A stretch of 38,652 nucleotides of DNA from CAZHZT01 sp964537285 (GTDB lineage Bacteria > Bacteroidota > Bacteroidia > Chitinophagales > Saprospiraceae), in the NCBI GenBank assembly GCA_964537285.1, contig CAZHZT010000043.1:1-38652 (forward strand). Direction: 5' to 3'. The first letter of the stretch is position 1. Each line of letters opens with the position of its first letter. The notes under the pieces are model-generated. The model did no database searches and was not told the origin of the DNA. It saw only the letters and a list, made by a program, of their open reading frames with translations. The position numbers were made by a program, and so were the translations under genes. This document shows, piece after piece, positions 31,893-38,652 of this stretch.

Positions 31893-34800
31893 CTAACGGG
31901 TAACCACCACTTTTTTAACCATTATTTCATCACCTACTTGCAATCTGATAAAATACAATCCTGCCGCTTGCCCTTCAAAATTCAATAGCAATTTCTCTTT
32001 CCTACTATTTAAAGGAGCATAATGCTGAATAGCTTTCCCTGAAGCATCAAAGATACTGACTTGTATTTCTTTAGGCCCATCTAACTGCCATTCCAGAAAA
32101 GAATGTTGAGTCGTTGGATTTGGATAAAGGTCGAAGTAAGCATTAGAAGCCGATTCTCCGGCATTACTTGGAGAAGAAACAACAATTCCCTCGTAGGTTT
32201 CCATGCAATTATCTCCATCAATGACTTCCAAGGTATATTCGCCGGCAAGAAGTTCCTGGGGATCTTCTTCCGTAGAAACCAATTCGTTATCCAAATACCA
32301 GTTAAATGAATAGGGTGGTGTACCTCCCAGGAAGCTTATATCAATAGCACCATCAGAAGCGGTTGTAGAACTTGCATCTACAATTTCTTCAATTTCGAAT
32401 TGGAAAGCAGGAGGGCCAGGAATTTCGGCAGTTGCTAAAATTACACAATTGCCCGTTGTATCACTGATGGTTACCGAATAAAAGCCGTTTGCTACATCGC
32501 TTAAATCTTGCTCCGTGCTTCCATTTGACCAATTGAACTCGAAAGGCCCGTCTCCGCCGTCTACATCGAGCGCAATGGCTCCAGTATAATCATTCGGACA
32601 ATCATTACCTGAAAGCACTTCAGCTGTGGCATTTAAATTGCAATTTACTGCACAAGTTATTTCTCCAGACAAAGAGGCTTCGCAACCTTTCTCATCCGTA
32701 ACCAGTACTATATAAGATGTTCCGGAGGTCAGAATCTCTCCGCTAGCATTCCCTTCAATGGTGTAATTGCCTTGCCCGCCGGAAATTTCGTAAAGCAACT
32801 GAGCGGTTCCATTGTCATAGCACTCAATAGATCCCGATAATGCAATGGGGGTATATTCTTCCGTATCCAATCCATCGATAAGGGATAAGCAGAAATCACC
32901 GCTTTCCGACAAGCCCGTAATATCGGCCAGAGAACTGATCCGTAAATAATAGATTTGCCCATGGTAAAGGCCGTTCGCCATGCTGTTTCCTTCGCAGGCC
33001 AATGGGTTGGTATGGCAAAAAACTTCTTCTAATTCATTACAATTGCCTTCAAAGATGGAAACGGAATGCACGAAAGTCGCTTCCGTTTTGATTTCTATCC
33101 GACCGGAAGTTGGTGCTTCGAAAGTGTACCAAAGGCTATGATCCAGGTAAATATCACAAGAAGAGATGGGGCCACTAAAATCGGCTCCTTCATTATTGCC
33201 TTCTATGCAATCTTCGCCAAGCGTAAGGGTAATAGCTGAAATACAATCTTTATTTGTAGAGATAGGTAGATCTAAAGTGTTGATTTCCAGGCATAAATTG
33301 CCTTCTAAAGTAGCGAAGTAGCCACTAATTTGGAGAAGGTAAGTAACATTTGCCACCGGGCTTTCAAAAATAAGCCTTTGTCCTAGTTCATTACAAGCTA
33401 CTTCTTCTAATTGATTACAATCTCCCTTGTAGATGGTCAATACATCTGCAAAATCAGCTTTGGAAAGGATTTCCAGGGATTGATCAGAGGTTGTTTCAAA
33501 AGTATACCAAACGTCAGCCTTAGATTTATTATTTAAAGAAGGAATGGGATCGTCAAAGTAAGCATTGAAATTATTGCCATTAATACAATCTCCGTCAATT
33601 TCAAGGCTTATAGCAGAGCCACAGTCTTCATTATCGGGTGGAGTAGGGTAGTTGTCTACTTGTATGAGTTCCAGGCAATGCTGCCCTCTGGAAATTCCAA
33701 AATCACTTAAATGGCCACTTAGTCGAATGAAGTAGGCTTCACCCGCCTCCATCTCCCAGATCAGTTCTTCTCCTGCAAATCCGAATTCGTCGTAATTCGT
33801 ACATGCCAACTCCTCTAAATTATCACAATCGCCTTTTAAAACGGTAATAACATCATTATAACCAGCATTGCTGATAGCTTGCACTAAACCATTTCCAGGT
33901 GCTTCAAAACGATACCATAAAGCTTTTTCATCGGCACTACTGCAAGAATAAGTCTGACTGGAATTTAGAGCCAGGGCATTTTCCTGAATGGTACAAGGCT
34001 GATTTAACTGAATATCCTGAGCTTGGGAGCAAATGTCGTTCATAAAGCCTTCACCGACAAGTTTAACATTGTCGATACCAGCCCACCATCCCCAGGCATT
34101 GCCGTCGCTGTAAGAGAAAAGAATACGCATTTGAGGCCGACGATAAGCAGAAAGATCTACTGTTTCATGAACGTATTCATTGAAACCAGGCCCTCCCATA
34201 TCTGTGTAATAACTCACGGCCCAAAAGATTTCCGTGGTCTCTTCATCATAAACACCAATAGAGAGGTTCTCCAAGTCTGCGTACCTTCTCAAAATAACAT
34301 CATAATCAAGGTAATAATTCGCATATTCAGAACCGTCGATTATCGGAGACGCAAGAATCGCATAGGAAGGCGCAGCATCTTGTCCTTGTATATCATCATC
34401 GAAATAAGCAAAGCAGCTGCCATTCATTGAAGTTACCCCACCAGTATTGGGGTTATTTTCAATCAATCCGAACTTCCAGCCTTCATTGCCGGTTTGGACA
34501 GCGTTTATCCAGCCGGCAGGCAGGCTACAGTTATTGAAATTCTCTAGCAAAACATTGTTTCCATCCCCTTTACCTGAGACGGTTATATTGTCTACGCCAG
34601 CCCACCAGCCCCAGCTACCTCCATCGTTGTAGAGCATTGCAATACGCATGTTTGTGCTGGCATAAAAACTTAAATCAGCTGTAAAGGTTACGTAGTCAGA
34701 CAGTTGTTCGCCAGTTTGGGTAGAAGCTTCTTTCCAGATAGAGAGAGTATGCCACTCCTGGCCATCATTTACATAAATACCAAAACCTGCTGCCTCGTCA

Positions 34801-35147
34801 TAATTTCTAAAACTTACGTCTATGGATAATTCGATTTCCGGCCAGGCAGTGCCATCAAATTCTTCGGAGATTAAGGTTACCTCCCATTCGGGAGTCTGAT
34901 CGCCGGTAGCATCATCATCGAATAGGAGCATACAGCTGCCATCGATGGAGGTACCGTCCGAGTTTGGATCTTGTGGTTCTCCTACATACCAAACGGCATC
35001 GGGGTTTCCGGTGGTTGTTACTTGCCATTTAGAAGATAGATCGCAGGAATTGAAATCCTCTTCGAAGAGCGTTGCCTGACCATTTAGCTGGTAGTTGCTT
35101 AAAAGGACAAGTAATATAAAAATGGGGGAGTAGAATTTCTGGCTCAA
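31893..35147 (-). CDS. Large secreted adhesin-like protein with T9SS type A sorting domain
   Basis: The 1084-residue protein has a signal peptide (FYSPIFILLVLLSNYQLNGQ), two jelly-roll choice-of-anchor J/cleaved-adhesin-like domains (about 27-190 and 200-365; both hold S-WGWWAG-DN near the end), three pre-peptidase C-terminal (PPC)-like domains (about 370-757; each has WY-FE and GDC--LEE--C), three SprB-like repeats (about 765-985), and a type A sorting domain in the last 85 residues (FDLYPNPTTQ ... GLYFIRLQV). By family it is exported by Sec and T9SS, and acts as an adhesin or as a matrix or enzyme-associated surface protein; no catalytic domain is visible. The start is TTG 35147, because the next Met is far inside the first domain and the signal peptide would be lost. 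It is monocistronic, convergent with the remnant gene, with a shared 38-bp hairpin. Confidence 0.88.
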   Translation of the reverse strand: MSQKFYSPIFILLVLLSNYQLNGQATLFEEDFNSCDLSSKWQVTTTGNPDAVWYVGEPQDPNSDGTSIDGSCMLLFDDDATGDQTPEWEVTLISEEFDGTAWPEIELSIDVSFRNYDEAAGFGIYVNDGQEWHTLSIWKEASTQTGEQLSDYVTFTADLSFYASTNMRIAMLYNDGGSWGWWAGVDNITVSGKGDGNNVLLENFNNCSLPAGWINAVQTGNEGWKFGLIENNPNTGGVTSMNGSCFAYFDDDIQGQDAAPSYAILASPIIDGSEYANYYLDYDVILRRYADLENLSIGVYDEETTEIFWAVSYYTDMGGPGFNEYVHETVDLSAYRRPQMRILFSYSDGNAWGWWAGIDNVKLVGEGFMNDICSQAQDIQLNQPCTIQENALALNSSQTYSCSSADEKALWYRFEAPGNGLVQAISNAGYNDVITVLKGDCDNLEELACTNYDEFGFAGEELIWEMEAGEAYFIRLSGHLSDFGISRGQHCLELIQVDNYPTPPDNEDCGSAISLEIDGDCINGNNFNAYFDDPIPSLNNKSKADVWYTFETTSDQSLEILSKADFADVLTIYKGDCNQLEEVACNELGQRLIFESPVANVTYLLQISGYFATLEGNLCLEINTLDLPISTNKDCISAITLTLGEDCIEGNNEGADFSGPISSCDIYLDHSLWYTFEAPTSGRIEIKTEATFVHSVSIFEGNCNELEEVFCHTNPLACEGNSMANGLYHGQIYYLRISSLADITGLSESGDFCLSLIDGLDTEEYTPIALSGSIECYDNGTAQLLYEISGGQGNYTIEGNASGEILTSGTSYIVLVTDEKGCEASLSGEITCAVNCNLNATAEVLSGNDCPNDYTGAIALDVDGGDGPFEFNWSNGSTEQDLSDVANGFYSVTISDTTGNCVILATAEIPGPPAFQFEIEEIVDASSTTASDGAIDISFLGGTPPYSFNWYLDNELVSTEEDPQELLAGEYTLEVIDGDNCMETYEGIVVSSPSNAGESASNAYFDLYPNPTTQHSFLEWQLDGPKEIQVSIFDASGKAIQHYAPLNSRKEKLLLNFEGQAAGLYFIRLQVGDEIMVKKVVVTR

Positions 35148-35360
35148 AATTTTGTGTTTTTGATTTTATCTTAATGTAAAGTGCCTCTGGATCGCTAAAA
35201 TGGGAACGCACGTGAGCGGTCTCTGACACGATGTGGCACATATTTTTAAGGCAAAAAGCCTTGATAAAACTATATAATTATTCTTTAATTTTAAAATTTT
35301 TCTTAATATAGCCTTACAAAAATAATTCAGAAAGATATTTTATTCTAATTTACTTTAAAA

Positions 35361-36818
35361 ATGGCAAATACGCTTGATCCTTATATCCCTTCACCCGACA
35401 AGCCTTGGACGGCCGCCAGGGTGCAGCATCTTTACCAAAGGATGGGCTTTGGCGCTGATCTGGCCACCATTAATGCAGGCCTGACCATGACCCCCGAGGC
35501 CCTGGTCAACCAAATAATGGATGACATGGAAGCCTTGCCCGCCCCCGATGCTCCTTACTGGGCAAATTGGTCTTATGCTCAATACCCTAATGATGGGGGT
35601 GTTTTGTACAATCAGGTCAAAAATGAATTCTTCGGCCGATGGGTGAGTGAAATGCTTACGGAAGGTTTTCGCAGCAAATTAGCCTTATTCTGGCACAATC
35701 ATTTTGTGACAGAAGAATTGGTGTACAATTGCAACTCCTTTATGTGGTCTTATTACTCCTTGTTGCACGAATATGCATTGGGGAATTTCAAGACTTTTGT
35801 ACAGCAAATGGGGCGAAATGCAGCTATGTTGGTATACCTGAATGGCAATCAGAATGTCGCTGCTCAGCCTAATGAGAATTATGCGCGCGAGCTTATGGAG
35901 CTTTTCACGATGGGAGAGGGAAACGGCTATACTCAAAATGATGTGGTTGCAGTCGCCAGAGCATTGACCGGTTGGCAAGTCAATATGTATACCTGTGTCA
36001 ATCAGGTTACTTTTAACCCTGGCTTATTTGATAATGGCGCTAAGACCATTTTTGGAGAGACGGGCAACTTCAATTATACCAGCGTACACAATCTGATCTT
36101 TTCTTTGCGGGCTAATGAAGTGGCGCATTACATATGTTCCAAAATTTATAAATTTTTCGTTTACGAGACGCCTGATGAAGCCATTATTCAGGGATTAGCC
36201 GATACCTTTAAGCAAAACGATTGGGAAATTGCTCCGGTGCTCCAGCAGCTCTTCCAAAGCGAGCACTTCTTTGAGGATCGCTTCATTAATGCGCGCATTC
36301 GAAGTCCATTTGAAAACCTTACAGCTCCATTTAAGTTGGTTGGTGCAGAATATGATGTGGATTATGGCGGCCCTGATTTGGCAGGAGGGCTGGTCTATGC
36401 CGCCTCCGATCTTGGACAAACCATTTTCAACCCTATAAATGTAGCCGGTTGGCCGGAATATCACTCCTGGTTAAGTGAAAACAGCCTTACCCGCCGCTGG
36501 AGCTATGGGTCACAAATCCTTTTCAATATTTTTGCAGCTTCTGAAAACATTCTTGAAAAGCTTCGCCAACAAGCGATGGACTTGACGAGTCCACAGGAAA
36601 ATGATCCTCAAGTGATCACGGAAGCATTGGTGAACTTCTATTTAAATACCGAACTGGATCCTCAGTTGCTCGATACAGCAGTGCTTTACTTCAAAGCCGA
36701 TGTACCTGAAAACTACTTCGATGATGGCAGCTGGAACTTATACTACGATGAAGTGCCGGAGCAAATATTAAGCTTGTTGTCCTATTTAGTGCGCTTGCCA
36801 GAATGGCAATTATGCTAA
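35361..36818 (+). CDS. DUF1800 domain-containing protein
   Basis: The 485-residue protein covers the DUF1800 family. It starts WTAARVQHLYQRMGFGAD, and has the conserved WHNHFVTE (about 112-119), NENYARELMELFTMGEG (about 170-186) and ARALTGWQ. The C-terminal half has GLVYAASDLGQTIFNPINVAGWPE, also a family mark. DUF1800 is of unproven function and is nearly always encoded next to DUF1501, as here: the next gene starts 20 bases downstream. There is no signal peptide, while the partner has a Tat signal, so this one may be cytoplasmic or exported as a cargo with its partner (inference). ATG 35361 has no strong ribosome binding site; the A/T-rich leader is typical for the phylum. Confidence 0.92.
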   Translation: MANTLDPYIPSPDKPWTAARVQHLYQRMGFGADLATINAGLTMTPEALVNQIMDDMEALPAPDAPYWANWSYAQYPNDGGVLYNQVKNEFFGRWVSEMLTEGFRSKLALFWHNHFVTEELVYNCNSFMWSYYSLLHEYALGNFKTFVQQMGRNAAMLVYLNGNQNVAAQPNENYARELMELFTMGEGNGYTQNDVVAVARALTGWQVNMYTCVNQVTFNPGLFDNGAKTIFGETGNFNYTSVHNLIFSLRANEVAHYICSKIYKFFVYETPDEAIIQGLADTFKQNDWEIAPVLQQLFQSEHFFEDRFINARIRSPFENLTAPFKLVGAEYDVDYGGPDLAGGLVYAASDLGQTIFNPINVAGWPEYHSWLSENSLTRRWSYGSQILFNIFAASENILEKLRQQAMDLTSPQENDPQVITEALVNFYLNTELDPQLLDTAVLYFKADVPENYFDDGSWNLYYDEVPEQILSLLSYLVRLPEWQLC

Positions 36819-36838
36819 TCCAAACAAACCTTTAAATC

Positions 36839-38494
36839 ATGTGCGAAAAAGATCATCCTAAACATATAAATAACAAGGTTAAAAACCATTATAAGAAAAA
36901 GTTTGGCGCCAGTCTGGAACAAGCTGAAGCGCATAAAGAAGCGCATAAAGCCTGGGATCGAAGGACTTTTCTGAAGATGACAGGCCTTTCGGCAATGGGG
37001 GGAGCTATGATGTTAGGGGCCAGTCCGGTTCAAGCTTTCGCTCCCAATAGTTTTTTACAATCCCTTACTTCGGGTGATTGCGGTGATCGTATCCTCGTTT
37101 TAATCCGGCTGAATGGAGGAAACGATGGCTTGAATACGGTCATTCTGCGCGATAATGATGAATACTACAATATTCGCCCTACCTTGGCCGTCCCGGAATC
37201 TGGTTTGTGGGCCTTGAATGATGATTATGGTATGCCCAATGAAATGATCGATCTGGAACCGATGTGGCAGGAAGGAAAAATGAAAGTCATTCATAATGTA
37301 GGCTATCCCAATCAAAATTACTCGCACTTCCGTTCTTCTGATATATGGGCATCCGCCTCGGCAAGCAATGAATTAATACAAACAGGCTGGATGGGCCGTT
37401 GGCTGGATAAAGACTTTCCGGCTTTTTTAAGTGCGCCTCCTGTAATACCTCCCGCTTTGCAAATTGGCATTCAGACTAATATGGTCTTCCGGGCTGATTA
37501 TGGCAATATGGCGCTTGCTATTAGTAATCCTACGGAGTTCTACCAAATAGCACAGACAGGGGAGCTATATCAGACAGGTACTCTAGGTAACATCCCTAAC
37601 GAAAAAGAACTGACTTTTGTCCGCTCTGTTGCCAATAGTGCTTTCCGCTATTCAGAATCTATTCAGGGGGCCTATAATATGGGCAACAATCAGGTCGCTT
37701 ATCCCAACAACTATTTAGCCGAGCAATTGGCTATTGTTTCCCGCTTGATTAAAGGAAATTTAGGTACAAAAGTATTTATGGTCTCTATTGGTGGTTTTGA
37801 TACACATGCCAACCAAGCTTCTTTCCATCCAATCTTAATCAATTATCTGGCCTCATCCGTGAAAGCTTTTTTTGATGATTTGGCGGCCAGCGGGCATTCG
37901 CAGAATGTACTCGCCATGACCTTCTCTGAGTTTGGCCGTACCATTTATGAAAATGGTTCCGTTGGAACGGATCATGGCACCGGAGCACCGCTTTTCTTAT
38001 TCGGTGACGATATTGGTCAGGGTTTTCATGGTACTCCTCCTGACTTGGTTAATGTAAATCCGTATGGTGATCCGGAACATGATGTGGATTTCCGTTCGGT
38101 TTATGCATCTGTGCTTGGTAACTGGCTTTGCGCTCCGGATGCAGTCACGGATCATATCCTTGGCGAAGACCTGGGCATTATCGATGGATTGTTGCCTGAT
38201 TCTGATCCTCCTCAAGGTTCTAATGAGGTGGCTCTTTTACTCGGCCATAATCCTGCTAATGATCAGGGAGGGACCGCCTTTGAAATTAAATATGCGTTGA
38301 AAAGAAGGGGGAATGTGCGCCTTACGATTCGGACAAAATCAGGACAATTGTTGCGTACATTGGTAAATGAATTTAAGGAAAAAGGTAGCTATACCTTTGT
38401 TTTTCACCCGGATCAGTACTTTTTGACGCCCGGGGAGTATTTGTATCAGCTGGAAGGCGGTGGGAGGAGTTATACCCGGGTGATCCGTTGGTGA
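36839..38494 (+). CDS. DUF1501 domain-containing protein with Tat signal and FlgD-like tail
   Basis: This 551-residue partner of DUF1800 belongs to the sulfatase-like/alkaline-phosphatase-superfamily DUF1501 group. A long n-region precedes the Tat motif WDRRTFLKMTG (Arg41-Arg42), followed by a hydrophobic stretch to about residue 67 (GGAMMLGASPVQAFA). Family marks: RILVLIRLNGGNDGLNTV, NYSHFRSSDIWASAS, SIGGFDTHANQ, TFSEFGRTIYENGSVGTDHGTGAP. The last 75 residues form an added Ig-like tail (GNVRLTIRTKSGQLLRTL ... GEYLYQLEGG), like the FlgD-type or T9SS sorting domains. It is likely folded in the cytoplasm, exported by Tat, then held at or passed across the outer membrane. It is co-transcribed with DUF1800 (20-base gap). 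The function of the pair is unknown. Confidence 0.93.
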   Translation: MCEKDHPKHINNKVKNHYKKKFGASLEQAEAHKEAHKAWDRRTFLKMTGLSAMGGAMMLGASPVQAFAPNSFLQSLTSGDCGDRILVLIRLNGGNDGLNTVILRDNDEYYNIRPTLAVPESGLWALNDDYGMPNEMIDLEPMWQEGKMKVIHNVGYPNQNYSHFRSSDIWASASASNELIQTGWMGRWLDKDFPAFLSAPPVIPPALQIGIQTNMVFRADYGNMALAISNPTEFYQIAQTGELYQTGTLGNIPNEKELTFVRSVANSAFRYSESIQGAYNMGNNQVAYPNNYLAEQLAIVSRLIKGNLGTKVFMVSIGGFDTHANQASFHPILINYLASSVKAFFDDLAASGHSQNVLAMTFSEFGRTIYENGSVGTDHGTGAPLFLFGDDIGQGFHGTPPDLVNVNPYGDPEHDVDFRSVYASVLGNWLCAPDAVTDHILGEDLGIIDGLLPDSDPPQGSNEVALLLGHNPANDQGGTAFEIKYALKRRGNVRLTIRTKSGQLLRTLVNEFKEKGSYTFVFHPDQYFLTPGEYLYQLEGGGRSYTRVIRW

Positions 38495-38522
38495 TCGCAG
38501 ATTAAATAGATGAAATTGAATA

Positions 38523-38652
38523 AACATGAGTCATCCCGAAAATTCGGGATGACTTATGTTTGTAAAAAAAAAACTCTACATAATTCTGTTAATCAAGGCT
38601 TTACCTACTTTTTCCTTGATGAAAAAGTAGCAAAAAATCAAGGCTGTATTCA
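38523..38652 (-). repeat. Dispersed intergenic repeat, copy D (inverted, at window edge)
   Basis: Reading the minus strand, the block begins TGAATACAGCCTTGATTTTT, has the CTACTTTTT/AAAAAGTAG stem, and ends in the ATGAGTCATCCCGAA hairpin at 38523-38560 (two mismatched positions in 19 pairs). It is the mirror of copy A at the other window edge. The hairpin lies 29 bases after the DUF1501 stop codon and probably ends that transcript. Confidence 0.9.

Noticed and set aside
1..38652. Composite transposon or integrative element bounded by copies A and D
   Set aside because: No transposase, integrase or target duplication is seen, the content is mostly core genes, and more copies of the repeat lie inside; an assembly break at a repeat explains the edges better.

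Overview
The window looks like chromosomal DNA of a free-living, probably aerobic and sunlight-exposed member of the Bacteroidota, most likely the Saprospiria (Lewinella/Haliscomenobacter-like). The evidence is: several very large secreted proteins with SprB, PKD-like and choice-of-anchor domains that end in type IX secretion (T9SS) type A or type B sorting domains; a DUF1800/DUF1501 pair; TAnnTTTG-type promoters; weak or absent Shine-Dalgarno sequences; and a release factor 2 gene with the UAU CUU UGA C frameshift site but no Shine-Dalgarno-like stimulator. The order assignment is inference. No tRNA, rRNA, CRISPR array or complete insertion sequence was seen.

Layout. 1-232: dispersed repeat (copy A). 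233-7590: housekeeping and repair block with mutS, a Uma2-family nuclease, a class I photolyase and sppA, separated by long copies (B, C) of the same dispersed repeat. 7591-8267: AT-rich, hairpin-rich non-coding DNA. 8268-14690: 2140-residue SprB-repeat giant with a type B sorting tail. 14842-16025: marR and yceI, joined by a shared palindromic operator. 16085-18025: type II NADH dehydrogenase and a DUF502 membrane protein, probably an operon. 18099-18284: MITE-like element. 18543-22640: 1365-residue T9SS protein with five tandem ~120-residue units. 22743-23823: prfB with programmed +1 frameshift. 24043-29689: secreted propeller-like protein, recQ, a putative lipoprotein, a FabH-type ketosynthase and an overlooked 42-residue membrane protein. 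29831-35147: lectin-domain type B protein, the remnant tail of a lost T9SS protein, and a 1084-residue adhesin-like protein. 35361-38494: DUF1800/DUF1501 pair. 38523-38652: inverted repeat copy D.

The accessory genes share one theme: cell-surface or secreted proteins exported by Sec or Tat and, for most of the large ones, passed through the T9SS. The core genes cover DNA repair (mutS, phr, recQ), membrane proteolysis (sppA), respiration (NDH-2), fatty-acid initiation (KAS III) and translation termination (prfB).

The least expected signals are non-coding. First, the window begins and ends in the same dispersed repeat in opposite orientation, as expected for a contig that stopped at a repeat. 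Second, that repeat carries a terminal hairpin whose copies differ by compensatory base changes, and an internal hairpin whose sequence is swapped between copies. Third, many gene ends carry long (20-38 bp), perfectly paired, tiny-loop hairpins, each with its own sequence; one of them covers a start codon. Fourth, two unrelated genes are preceded, 35-37 bases before the start codon, by the same kind of long leader hairpin.
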